Positions 14,443-23,116 of a stretch of DNA of 64,000 bases are shown here, piece after piece; the stretch's first letter is position 1; every line of letters starts with the position of its first letter. The stretch is taken from positions 434,001-498,000 of the forward strand of contig FQLW01000006.1 of assembly GCA_900120415.1 (NCBI GenBank), given 5' to 3'. Source of the stretch: Urmitella timonensis. Its GTDB lineage: Bacteria; Actinomycetota; Actinomycetes; Actinomycetales; Actinomycetaceae. The translations under genes and the position numbers were made by a program. The notes under the pieces were generated by a model. It saw only the letters and a list, made by a program, of their open reading frames with translations, was not told the origin of the DNA and did no database searches.

Positions 14443-17007
14443 TTGACCTTAGCCGCTTTAGCGCTGTTCTTGATTCCTTTCCGCACATCTGTTCACGCAA
14501 ATAACGTTATCGCCGTACCCAATGATTTTGATTCCCGCCTCAATGATTATTTTGTCAGTCAAGGCTTGCGCGTCGAAGCTCATAGTGAATGGTCACTATT
14601 GAAACAGATACGAAGCGGAGCTAACTATGTGATTACCAATGAGACGGTGGCTAATGCTGCCAAAAAATCAGAACCAGATGCCTCATTTATTCCCCTCTAC
14701 CCTTACTCGATAGTTTTAACAGCTAAAACTGCAAAAGTTAGTGCCATACAAAACCTACATGACCTTACCCGTAATCCGGATAAAATCTATTTGGATCAAT
14801 CAGTGGGACGGCTAGACATTATGAGCGCCCTGGCCCTTACTTTTAATCCCCAGGTTCCCGGTTCCCAAACTTTTTCTGTTACCCAAGCCAAACAGCTCTT
14901 GCAGGAAATTCGCCAACAAGGACGACTTGCCACCGGGTCGTCCCTACCAGAGCTTAAAAAGGCGCTAGATAACGGATATTTTTGCTTAACCACTGATGCT
15001 CGCAGCATTCAGGCAACTTCTGATTCATCGGGGCTATACTATGGCAGTTTCCCCACCGTAACTTTTCAGGAGGGAGTGTGGCAACGCCAATCTTTTGACC
15101 GTAACCAAAACCAGAAGTTAGCACCTCCACCTGCCGATTTATTCAGTTATGTCAATTATCCTTCACTCTCTCCATCTTTTTTACAGCAGATTAACGCCAG
15201 ACCAGTCAGTAACCTAGCCGAGTTTGAACGCTTCACCTGGAATCAAAGTCTTTCAAACGACAGTTATCAAGGCTCTTGGGAATGGAAAAACACTAACGAA
15301 TCCTACGAGGTAGGAGCGTTTATTTGCCTACTGTGTTTGCTGAGTTTTTGGGCGGGATGGCGCTTTTGGACAACCGTGTCCCCCTATGTACGCTGGGCAG
15401 TGCTGATTCAGGCTGCCCTGCTTAGCTTTTGGATTTTAGCGCGCATAATAAAACATTCCTTACCGGGAGTCTATGAGCGTTATGCCTGGTATTACTATTA
15501 TGTTCCCATCTATGGAACTATGATGATTCTATTTTTCGTGATTTCTCATTCTACTAAGCCTCTCCCTCCCGCTTACCGCACCTTGCGCACCTTGGTGATA
15601 ACGATGGGAACCGGTTTGATGCTGCTGGTGTTCACTAACGATTTCCACCATCTTCTACTGCGCTTCGGAAAAGGAGAATCCGGGGTTGATTACCAATATG
15701 GACCGGTATATTACCTCCACTACCTGGCAGTATTACTGGTCTTTGCGATAATAGTCTACGTAACTATATGGAGTTTTAAGGGCAATCGGATACGCCCCCT
15801 ATTAGCTTTGGGGGCACTTTTTTCTTTCATTTTGCTTTACTCTATTGCCTACACCGTTCGTATCCCGCTGGTTAGAGCTACCGAAACGGTACAGATTTAT
15901 TGCATCTATTTCCTATTAGCTTGGGAAATACTATTTTTTATTGGGGTGATTCCCCAAAATCGGGGCTATACTCGCTTCTTTAATAAAGCTAAACTTCCCA
16001 TTGAAATAGTTGATCGTGATTGGAATCCGCGTTTTTCTACCGCTATCCCCCTGTCTCTTAATACTTCGATTAAAAACCGTTTGAAAACTACCAATAAACC
16101 TTTACTATTAACCGACACTTCCGGCACTTTTCCCCGCACTCTCTACTGTCAAACTCGTCCTATCAACGCCGGTCACGTGATTTGGGAAACCGATGTCACC
16201 GCGGTAAACGAGTTAGAGAAAATGCTCGCTGCCCTTCGCGAACAGGAAGCTCACCAAACAAAGCTGTTATCCAGCGAATACGAGGCGCTTTTACAAATGG
16301 AGGAATCCTCTTACGCCCCGCAACTATATGACCGACTAGACTTACTGATGGATAGCGCTTTGGACAGAGTTCAAAAGAATACCGCTCACTTAAGCTGCCA
16401 TTTAGATAAGGGGGAACTAGCACAGCTTTTGCGGAGCATTAAACTAGATCTCGGTTACGCTAAACGAGCGGGAATGCTCACCCTGTCCCAATTTCAAAGC
16501 GAAGAATTAGCGGTTAATGTTTTAACCACTTTGTTAAGCCAGTCGTGCACCGATTTTTCGTATGCGAATGCTCTCGCGGGATTGAGCGGATCCACCACTG
16601 GAACTATTCGCTCCGAAGTGGCACTGCACTGTTTAGAGGGGCTACACCGGATACTAGGCTGCCTGTTGAGCCTTTCAGAAGTTGCGATATTCATTAATCT
16701 TGCAGTCAGCGACCAAGGCTGTCAGGCTCAAATGAACTGTATCTTTGATATTCCTACAGCCCAACTGCAAGTTCTACAACCTTTACTTTCCGGGTCAGGG
16801 GCGAAATCAAAACTTATTATTGAGGACGGTCAAGTTAATCTGCAGATGAGTTTTCTAGCTACCGATTCCTCCGGGGAAACTGATGGGGCTGTAACTGCCT
16901 CTAACCCGCTACCCTCGCTAGATAGTGCCCAAGAAAGCGGCTTTAATCCTGTTAATTCCCTATCTGAGGACGCAGGAGAAGACGCAAGCGGAGGTCACCG
17001 TCAGTGA
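14443..17007 (+). CDS. 7TM sensor protein, histidine-kinase-related (out of frame with its natural start)
   Basis: The longest in-frame start is a TTG at 14443, but that cuts into a signal-anchor. The natural start is almost certainly ATG 14322, separated by a one-base excess in a poly-C tract. The product has an extracytoplasmic ligand-binding-like domain (about residues 22-285 of the TTG form), seven membrane helices (about 290-520), a PAS-like linker, a coiled region and a C-terminal domain. That domain resembles a degenerate kinase core: I see no clear DHp His or N/G-box ATPase motifs. It overlaps the next kinase gene by 4 bp (GTGA), so the two probably form one sensor complex. Expression depends on the poly-C length. 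Confidence 0.8.
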   Translation: MTLAALALFLIPFRTSVHANNVIAVPNDFDSRLNDYFVSQGLRVEAHSEWSLLKQIRSGANYVITNETVANAAKKSEPDASFIPLYPYSIVLTAKTAKVSAIQNLHDLTRNPDKIYLDQSVGRLDIMSALALTFNPQVPGSQTFSVTQAKQLLQEIRQQGRLATGSSLPELKKALDNGYFCLTTDARSIQATSDSSGLYYGSFPTVTFQEGVWQRQSFDRNQNQKLAPPPADLFSYVNYPSLSPSFLQQINARPVSNLAEFERFTWNQSLSNDSYQGSWEWKNTNESYEVGAFICLLCLLSFWAGWRFWTTVSPYVRWAVLIQAALLSFWILARIIKHSLPGVYERYAWYYYYVPIYGTMMILFFVISHSTKPLPPAYRTLRTLVITMGTGLMLLVFTNDFHHLLLRFGKGESGVDYQYGPVYYLHYLAVLLVFAIIVYVTIWSFKGNRIRPLLALGALFSFILLYSIAYTVRIPLVRATETVQIYCIYFLLAWEILFFIGVIPQNRGYTRFFNKAKLPIEIVDRDWNPRFSTAIPLSLNTSIKNRLKTTNKPLLLTDTSGTFPRTLYCQTRPINAGHVIWETDVTAVNELEKMLAALREQEAHQTKLLSSEYEALLQMEESSYAPQLYDRLDLLMDSALDRVQKNTAHLSCHLDKGELAQLLRSIKLDLGYAKRAGMLTLSQFQSEELAVNVLTTLLSQSCTDFSYANALAGLSGSTTGTIRSEVALHCLEGLHRILGCLLSLSEVAIFINLAVSDQGCQAQMNCIFDIPTAQLQVLQPLLSGSGAKSKLIIEDGQVNLQMSFLATDSSGETDGAVTASNPLPSLDSAQESGFNPVNSLSEDAGEDASGGHRQ

Positions 17008-18446
17008 GCACTCTACTATTTAGTCTTTCTTTAGGGCAGTTAGCCACCGGAACAGCGCTGATGATTATTGGCTCTCTGGCTGCTTGTCTATTAACTATGA
17101 GTCAATGGTTTATCCATCGCCGCGCGATAGCCACCGGATTTTTAGTTAGCGTCACTATTCTCTTGTCCTTTTACACCTGGGCTTTTGCTATTACCATTAT
17201 CCATTCTCAGGCGGGGATTTTTATTCTTAACGACCATCATTTTGGCTGGTTTGTGCTGGTATGCCTGGGTTTAGGAGCTATAGGAGTAGGACGAACTTAC
17301 CGCTACACCCTACTTCCTTTGATGATAGCTTTACTTTTCCTATTACCTCCAGTAATAAATCTGGGCGGGGTCTGGGTAGTTTTAACGGCAGGAGCTTTTT
17401 CAACCTCGTGGCTGTGCGTCCAAGTGTGGCGGGAGTGGCAGCTACTGATGCACGATTTAAGCCCGTTCAGTGTTAAAGAAGCTCTTGACCGGCTGGAACA
17501 TGGAGTGTTGTTTTCTGATTCGCGTGGACATAACAAACTGGTCAATTTGCGAATGGAAAGACTGTTAAGCAGCTTAAACCTTAGCCCCCTAACTCGGTAT
17601 GGGACTTTAGGGAAACAGCTGCGCCAACTGGCAACTGACAAAATAGTTATTGGAGATAGTTATTCCACGCCGGCTAAATCGGAAGCTGAAGTTTCTGAGA
17701 ACACCAGTTTCCGCATAGACGATTCTCAGGGGAAAACGTGGATACTTAGACGCACACAAATCAGTGATAAGCATCGGTATTTTACTCAACTTATAGCTTT
17801 AGATGTTACGAACTATATGACTCTAAGTCAGAAGCTTTCCGATGAAATTAATGATTTGCAGGCTCGTCAAAAACGTCTTGCTAAGGAAACTGTTCGTCTA
17901 GAGAAGGCGCTTACCAGTAATCTGGTTTTACAGACTCGCTGTTCAATTCACGATGTGCTTTCTCAGCGTATCTCCTTCGTTCATCGTTTCTTAGAAGATG
18001 GTGTAGCAGACGGTGAACGTCTCTTACAGCTGCAAAGACTGCTTGCAAATTTACCCACTGATTTGACTCACAATCGCCAGCAGATCCCGGCATCGGTTTG
18101 GTTAAATTCCTTGCAAACCTTAGCCAGTGCCGTAAAACTCGATTTACAGATTGAGGGGCAGCTGCCGACTGACGAGCATAAAGCTCATTTGTTTTTACGG
18201 GTTTTGCGAGAAGCTATTACGAACGTTCTTATTCATACGACCGCAACCGAAATGCAGGTAAAGCTAGGTCAAGATACACAAAAGTATTGTCTGGAGATTT
18301 CTAATCCCGGAACAGTTTCTTCCCCGGTTAGTTACGGAACTGGTTTAAGTGGTTTGGAAGCTCGTTTGGAAGCAGCCGGTGGCTGTTTGCAGGTTCTAAC
18401 CATTCCCATTTTCACCTTAAAGGCTTATCTCCCTAAACCCAGGTAG
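17004..18446 (+). CDS. membrane histidine kinase (HisKA_3-like)
   Basis: This 480-residue protein has five or six N-terminal membrane helices (about residues 10-160). A linker with a PAS-like segment (about 170-280) and a coiled coil (about 285-310) follow. A dimerisation segment contains IHDVLSQR with the probable phospho-acceptor His (about residue 317). The C-terminal ATPase has the N-box LREAITNVLIHT and the G-box GTGLSGLEARLEAAGG. This suits the kinase partner of the LuxR-type regulator encoded upstream. The GTG start overlaps the stop of the 7TM sensor gene. It is intact, so signalling could continue when the upstream sensor is off. Confidence 0.85.
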   Translation: MSTLLFSLSLGQLATGTALMIIGSLAACLLTMSQWFIHRRAIATGFLVSVTILLSFYTWAFAITIIHSQAGIFILNDHHFGWFVLVCLGLGAIGVGRTYRYTLLPLMIALLFLLPPVINLGGVWVVLTAGAFSTSWLCVQVWREWQLLMHDLSPFSVKEALDRLEHGVLFSDSRGHNKLVNLRMERLLSSLNLSPLTRYGTLGKQLRQLATDKIVIGDSYSTPAKSEAEVSENTSFRIDDSQGKTWILRRTQISDKHRYFTQLIALDVTNYMTLSQKLSDEINDLQARQKRLAKETVRLEKALTSNLVLQTRCSIHDVLSQRISFVHRFLEDGVADGERLLQLQRLLANLPTDLTHNRQQIPASVWLNSLQTLASAVKLDLQIEGQLPTDEHKAHLFLRVLREAITNVLIHTTATEMQVKLGQDTQKYCLEISNPGTVSSPVSYGTGLSGLEARLEAAGGCLQVLTIPIFTLKAYLPKPR

Positions 18447-18508
18447 GCAGTTTCCTCCGTTACTTTTTTCGGTAGCGCGTTTGCTCTGAATTTTGTTATT
18501 CGAGAGGT

Positions 18509-18529
18509 ATTTTCACCCTTTTGGGCGTA
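18509..18529 (+). promoter_or_regulatory. putative operator, copy 2 of a 21-bp element
   Basis: CACCC-TTTT-GGGCG within a 21-bp block differs from the element at 9299-9319 at one base. It lies 78 bases before the lipoprotein start at 18607. The two copies bracket the locus that contains the response regulator, which supports a shared local regulon. Confidence 0.6.
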
Positions 18530-18606
18530 CCAATCCGGCACAGAAAGCTGTTTCCTGGTAGCTGTGGCAATCTATTGGACCTCAATGAAATAAAGGAGTC
18601 CCCAAA

Positions 18607-19203
18607 ATGAGGAAAATACTAACCTTGACCGGTAGCTGCCTACTAGCTTTAAGCCTGGCAGCTTGCGGAGCCAGTAATGCTGGCAGTGACAAGTCCCAAA
18701 CCCCTAGTAAAAAACCTGCTATCCAAACTGGAATTATCTCGACGAGTGAGGACACCGAGAAGCCAGAGCTAAAGAAAGAAGAAAAAGCAGTCGAAGATTC
18801 AAAAGCACTTGAGGAAAAGTGGAAAAATACCGCGGAAGAGTTTGCAAAAACCGAGGGTGTGCCCACCAAACATACTTTCTATTTATCCTCGTTTGCGAGT
18901 TTTTCTAAAGAAAAAATGGAATCCTACTGGCATTCTGTTAATTACAACGATAAATGGAAGACTGGCGACAAAGTAAAAGTGACGTTCTATTGTCAAACAA
19001 AAGAACCTGTAACTACCCAGATTTTGATTTTCCCTCAGGGGGCAGACAGTAAAGGACAGCTAACCAAATTTGGTTGCGGAGTTGATAAACCCGCAAAGGG
19101 CGAGTGGGAATATACTCTCCCTCAGGACGCACCTAACCTGGTATTTTATATAGAAAAACGACCAGTAGAGGGATTCTTAATTCTGAATCAAACCAAAATC
19201 TAG
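18607..19203 (+). CDS. lipoprotein (hypothetical)
   Basis: This 198-residue protein has a lipoprotein signal peptide (basic MRK, hydrophobic core, lipobox L-A-A-C with Cys at residue 20). A charged, Lys/Glu-rich linker follows (about 30-80), then a folded domain with two Cys residues that may pair (about residues 128 and 156). No family is recognised. AAAGGAG lies ten bases before the ATG. The upstream 21-bp element links it to the SPFH/TPM operon, so it may be an extracellular sensor or effector of the same envelope response. Confidence 0.75.
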   Translation: MRKILTLTGSCLLALSLAACGASNAGSDKSQTPSKKPAIQTGIISTSEDTEKPELKKEEKAVEDSKALEEKWKNTAEEFAKTEGVPTKHTFYLSSFASFSKEKMESYWHSVNYNDKWKTGDKVKVTFYCQTKEPVTTQILIFPQGADSKGQLTKFGCGVDKPAKGEWEYTLPQDAPNLVFYIEKRPVEGFLILNQTKI

Positions 19204-19240
19204 TTCCTGATTTAATTCCTATATTCCTAGAAAATAGTTC

Positions 19241-19287
19241 ATTAAGGGTGGGGGCGCTCTGAAAGACAGAGCGCCCCCACCCTTAAT
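19241..19287. terminator. bidirectional terminator, 21-bp perfect hairpin
   Basis: Two 21-base arms, ATTAAGGGTGGGGGCGCTCTG and its exact complement, flank a five-base loop (AAAGA). It separates the convergent lipoprotein gene (ends 19203) and efeB (ends 19320). Confidence 0.85.
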
Positions 19288-19319
19288 TAACTTCCCAAAA
19301 ACAGCCGCACTTTTACTAT

Positions 19320-20684
19320 TTAGGATTCAAAAAGTTTTTGCCCTATATAGTCTTCATTCTCGCCCATTCCTGGAGGTATCACCCACATACTGGTGGAAAT
19401 ATGCTGCAAATATTCGGTCATGGCATCCCCGGACATTTTGCGCAAAATCGGAATGAAATTGGTTTGTGGATTGCGCACATAGGCAATAAACATCAAACCG
19501 CCCTCAAGACGACCTAAACTGTCGGTGCCCTCCATATAGTTGTAGCCCCGACGTAGCATCCTCCGTCCCCCATTATTGTCCGGATGGACCACTGCCACAT
19601 GGGAATCTTCCGCAATCATTAGCTTCCCATCTTGGTCTTTCTTCTTGAAGTCAGGAGGGGTAAACTCATGTCCACCTGATTGCGGAGCGCCATGTAACTT
19701 GTCTCGCCCAATCGTGTCTTCTTGCTCCTGCAAAACTAATTCATCCCAAACTTCCATCATCTGTTTGATTTTGCGAGTACAAAGATATGATCCCCCCGCA
19801 AAATACTTTCCGCCGGAATCTTCAGGCTGAATCCACAAATGCTCATTTAGCTCGGCTTCTGCTTCCTCACCTTTAACGTTAGAGGTTCCATCCTTGAAAC
19901 CAAACAGGTTACGGGGAGTTTTTTGTCCCGTCGAGGTAGAGGAGGTGCGCCCATAACCTAGTTGCGTCCAGCGAACACTGGCAGTTCCAAACGCCAAGCG
20001 GCTCAGGTTATGGATGGCGTGCATAGAAATCATGGGGTCTTCGGAGCAGGCCTGCACCACAATATCTCCATAGCACTGATCCGGGTCGAGTTTTTCTGCC
20101 GCCATCCGGGGAATCCCACCCTTTAATGGTTTTGGCATTCTCTGTGCTATCCCAAACCTATCTTTACCGTCCTTAGTAAAGAAAGATTCGCCAAAACCGA
20201 TAGTGATGGTCAGCGCACCCGGACCTAAATCGTAGGCTTCCCCAGTATCATCGGGAGGAGCCAATTTAGACTGTTTCGGATCATTAACCGGATTACCGTT
20301 CATCATTTTTTCGCTTGCCAGCGACCAGTCTTTCAGCAGTTGAATAACCAAATCGCGATTATCAGTAATCAAATCGTAAGCGGCCATCATCATCTGCTGC
20401 TGTTGCGGCGTAGTAATCCCTGATTGATGCTTTCCCCTAAATGGGTAAGAAATCTTCATAACATCTGAAGCTTCTTGACCGGCAGTTTTACCTGCTGATT
20501 TTCCGAAAGCATATCCTGCGCCTGTCCCCAGCCCTAACCCGGCCAAGGTAGCGATACCTCCTCCTAGGAGGGCGTGTCGGCGCGAAATCTTCACGCCTTT
20601 ATCATCGGCTACTGGATTTTCCCCCGAGGGGGCAGCATCTGGTGCTGCCCCCTCGGAACGCTCATTATCAGAGTGTTTATTCAC
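19320..20684 (-). CDS. efeB: EfeB, Tat-exported Dyp-type haem peroxidase
   Basis: This 454-residue protein has a twin-arginine signal (S-R-R-H-A-L-L-G-G) at about residues 34-60 and a Dyp-type peroxidase domain with the GFKDGTSN motif of the haem pocket. In EfeUOB systems EfeB is the extracytoplasmic haem enzyme that oxidises ferrous iron or helps release haem iron, handing it to EfeO and EfeU. It is the last gene of the operon, 11 bases after efeO. The long N-terminal leader before the RR motif is common in actinobacterial members. Confidence 0.92.
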   Translation of the reverse strand: MNKHSDNERSEGAAPDAAPSGENPVADDKGVKISRRHALLGGGIATLAGLGLGTGAGYAFGKSAGKTAGQEASDVMKISYPFRGKHQSGITTPQQQQMMMAAYDLITDNRDLVIQLLKDWSLASEKMMNGNPVNDPKQSKLAPPDDTGEAYDLGPGALTITIGFGESFFTKDGKDRFGIAQRMPKPLKGGIPRMAAEKLDPDQCYGDIVVQACSEDPMISMHAIHNLSRLAFGTASVRWTQLGYGRTSSTSTGQKTPRNLFGFKDGTSNVKGEEAEAELNEHLWIQPEDSGGKYFAGGSYLCTRKIKQMMEVWDELVLQEQEDTIGRDKLHGAPQSGGHEFTPPDFKKKDQDGKLMIAEDSHVAVVHPDNNGGRRMLRRGYNYMEGTDSLGRLEGGLMFIAYVRNPQTNFIPILRKMSGDAMTEYLQHISTSMWVIPPGMGENEDYIGQKLFES

Positions 20685-20695
20685 TGAGTCTCACC

Positions 20696-21934
20696 CTATT
20701 TCAGGATTGATTCGGTTAGTTTAGCTAAGGGAGCACGTAGCGCATTAACCTTATCTGACAGTTCTTTTTGCGCTTTAGTGTATTTTTCAGGGGTCTTATC
20801 TAAACCGATAGCGGCAGTTGCAATCTCGGTGTAGGCCGGGAACTCCCACTGCCCATCACCTTTGGCTTTATTGTAGCTGGCGATAGTAGCTTCTAGGTCT
20901 TTCATTTTGGCATCAATCTTCTTTGCCAGCTCTGGGTCTTTCTTTACCGCCAGCGCTTGCACATTGCCGTAAGCGACCCGCGCGCCCTCTAGGTTAGCCT
21001 GGAAGTCATAGAGATCGGTGTGGGAGAAGATTTCTTCTTCCCCGGTAATCTTGCTGGTAGCAACTTCTTCGAGCAGACCGATAGCACCATTAGAAATATC
21101 GTCCAGTTTTAGTTTGAAATCGTCAGCATAAACCGCTTTATGTAGTGCTTTAGTGTCGGCGACTAACAAATCTGCATATTTCGTCCGCTGCTCTGAGGAG
21201 AGTTTCCCATCAGCCCACAGGTCTTTTTCGATTCGATGCCAACCAGTCCATTCCCGTCCTTTAGCATCATCAGCTTCTTGATAATCGGCTTCACGTTCGT
21301 CTAGTTTCGGATCCAAATCGCCGAATGATTCTGCGGTAGGTTCAATGCGTTCATAGTGCATCCGCGCTAGCGGGTACAGCTTCTTCGCTTTTTCTAAATC
21401 TCCGCCTTTATAGGCAGTAACGAATTCTTCGGTGGCATCTACGAGCTGTCCTGCCTGGTCTTTAACATAAGCAGTGTATTTAGTTACTGCCTCATCGCGC
21501 AGTTTTTGTTCATCTGCGTTTACCTTTACGGCTTCACCTTTAGTTACTTTGAACTCTTTGAGTCCCACTAGCGCGCCCACCATGTTTTTCTTACAGGCGG
21601 TATAGTAGGTTCCTTCTTCTAGTTGTAAGGTAAAGTCCCTTTTATCACCGGCAGCTAGGTTTTCTATTTCCCCCATGATCTGGAGTTTGTCTTTAGCCAG
21701 AATTTCAAATTCGTTACGGGCTGGCCCTTCATTGTTCAGCGTAAATTTGATAGTTCCGGAAGGGGCAGTATTTACCGCTACCTCGCATTTGTCATCAGCA
21801 ATTTTTACTTCGATAGGTTTGCCACTTCCGGCAGCGCCCTCACCGGCGGCACTGTCGTTATTTTTTACGCAGCCTGTTACTGTAACGGCGAGTGCCACGC
21901 CAAGCATAGCAACGCCCATCTTGCGAATACCCAT
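20696..21934 (-). CDS. efeO: EfeO, iron-binding lipoprotein with cupredoxin and M75 domains
   Basis: This 412-residue protein has a lipoprotein signal ending V-T-G-C (Cys at about residue 22). An N-terminal cupredoxin-like domain follows (about 40-135, with single Cys residues in DKCEV and TACKKN). The C-terminal M75/imelysin-type helical domain contains GWHRIEKDLW, the H-x-x-E metal motif. It delivers iron to the EfeU permease at the cell surface. It lies between efeU and efeB in the standard order, with efeU ending 67 bases upstream. AAGGAGACAAAA precedes the ATG at 21934. Confidence 0.93.
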   Translation of the reverse strand: MGIRKMGVAMLGVALAVTVTGCVKNNDSAAGEGAAGSGKPIEVKIADDKCEVAVNTAPSGTIKFTLNNEGPARNEFEILAKDKLQIMGEIENLAAGDKRDFTLQLEEGTYYTACKKNMVGALVGLKEFKVTKGEAVKVNADEQKLRDEAVTKYTAYVKDQAGQLVDATEEFVTAYKGGDLEKAKKLYPLARMHYERIEPTAESFGDLDPKLDEREADYQEADDAKGREWTGWHRIEKDLWADGKLSSEQRTKYADLLVADTKALHKAVYADDFKLKLDDISNGAIGLLEEVATSKITGEEEIFSHTDLYDFQANLEGARVAYGNVQALAVKKDPELAKKIDAKMKDLEATIASYNKAKGDGQWEFPAYTEIATAAIGLDKTPEKYTKAQKELSDKVNALRAPLAKLTESILK

Positions 21935-22001
21935 TTATTTTGTCTCCTTATTTGCATTTTTAGGGTTGAGGACGAGCTAACGTCCTCGGAAAAAGGTCAG
22001 C

Positions 22002-22976
22002 CTATCCGGCTAACGCTTTGGTCTTTATTTGTTCTTCACATTCTGCTGTTTCTGTAACCGCACTTTCCCCGGTCTCGGGTTGTTTCCCAGGCTCTCCTGG
22101 ATTATCTGCCGCGTTATTAGAGCCGTTAGGGGTAGCTGCTTGTAGACCCTGCTTTTTCTGGTTGTACACATAGAACAGGGCGCATACGACCAGCAGGTAA
22201 ATCAGCCAGCTGAAGAACTGCAGGGCGGTGGGGCTGGGCGAGAATTGGAAGATGGCTACTAACAGGTCATATAGTCCGCCGTTATAAACCAGCGAGGGTA
22301 TATATCCGGTGATGTCGAACAGGGGCGCGGTCATAGGAATCAGTCCAGATTCTTGTAAGTCGTGGAATCCGTAGGAGCACACCCCAGCAGCCACCACAAT
22401 CAGCAGATAACCGGTAACTTGGAAAAACATCCGGAGGTTTACTTTTGCGATTCCTTTATAGATTAGGTAGCCCAGGATTACCGAGATTATTAGACCTATT
22501 ACTACCCCGATTACCAGTCCAGTGGCGTTCTCGTTGTCACTGGCATTTTTAAGCATTGGCCAGATGAAGATGGCAGTTTCTAGACCTTCGCGCCCCACGG
22601 TAATCAAAGCAATCACAAACATGGACCATCCTGCTTTTTCCCCTTTTGAGAGGGCGTGTTCCGCTTGGGCATTGATTTGGGCGCTGAGGGCAACTGAATG
22701 TTCTGCCATCCAGAAAACCATCCAGGTGATTAGGGCAACTGCGAATAGGGATAGGAATCCTCCGAGTGCTTCTTGCGCCTGTGTGGTCAGGGTGTAAGTT
22801 CCCCACACCAGGTAAGCACCCACGCTCATTGGCACGGTTGTTCCTACCAATATCCCCAGCCACAGTTTGGGGAGAACATCTTCACGTCTAACTTTCTTTA
22901 CGTAGGCATAAAGAATGGAGACGATTAAAACCGCCTCCAGACCTTCACGTAACGCAATCAGCAAAGCGCCGAGCAT
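22002..22976 (-). CDS. efeU: EfeU, FTR1-family high-affinity iron permease
   Basis: This 324-residue protein has seven membrane helices and both R-E-G-L-E iron-translocation motifs: LREGLEAVL at the N-terminus (about residues 9-17) and GREGLETAIF (about 127-136). The soluble tail (about 280-324) is longer than in E. coli and rich in Gly, Asn and Glu. It is the channel of the EfeUOB system and the first gene of the operon, directly under an IdeR/DtxR box. Confidence 0.94.
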   Translation of the reverse strand: MLGALLIALREGLEAVLIVSILYAYVKKVRREDVLPKLWLGILVGTTVPMSVGAYLVWGTYTLTTQAQEALGGFLSLFAVALITWMVFWMAEHSVALSAQINAQAEHALSKGEKAGWSMFVIALITVGREGLETAIFIWPMLKNASDNENATGLVIGVVIGLIISVILGYLIYKGIAKVNLRMFFQVTGYLLIVVAAGVCSYGFHDLQESGLIPMTAPLFDITGYIPSLVYNGGLYDLLVAIFQFSPSPTALQFFSWLIYLLVVCALFYVYNQKKQGLQAATPNGSNNAADNPGEPGKQPETGESAVTETAECEEQIKTKALAG

Positions 22977-23015
22977 TTTTCTCCCGTCAGAAAATTCACC
23001 AAAAGAGCTCGCCTT

Positions 23016-23062
23016 TTAGGTAAGGCACACCTAAATATATTTTAGGTATTATTTTGTGTCAA
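23016..23062 (-). promoter_or_regulatory. efeUOB promoter with IdeR/DtxR box
   Basis: On the minus strand TTGACA (23062-23057), a 17-base spacer and TATATT (23039-23034) make a near-consensus promoter. Directly over the start side lies TTAGGTAAGGCACACCTAA (23016-23034), which agrees with the DtxR/IdeR iron box (TTAGGTTAGGCTAACCTAA) at most positions. A further TTTTAGGTAT half-site lies in the spacer. Iron-replete repression of efeUOB is expected. Confidence 0.9.
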
Positions 23063-23116
23063 GTAGCTTGGCAAAGAGAAATATCGGAAGCTCAAAAACT
23101 GCAACTAAAATCAGCT

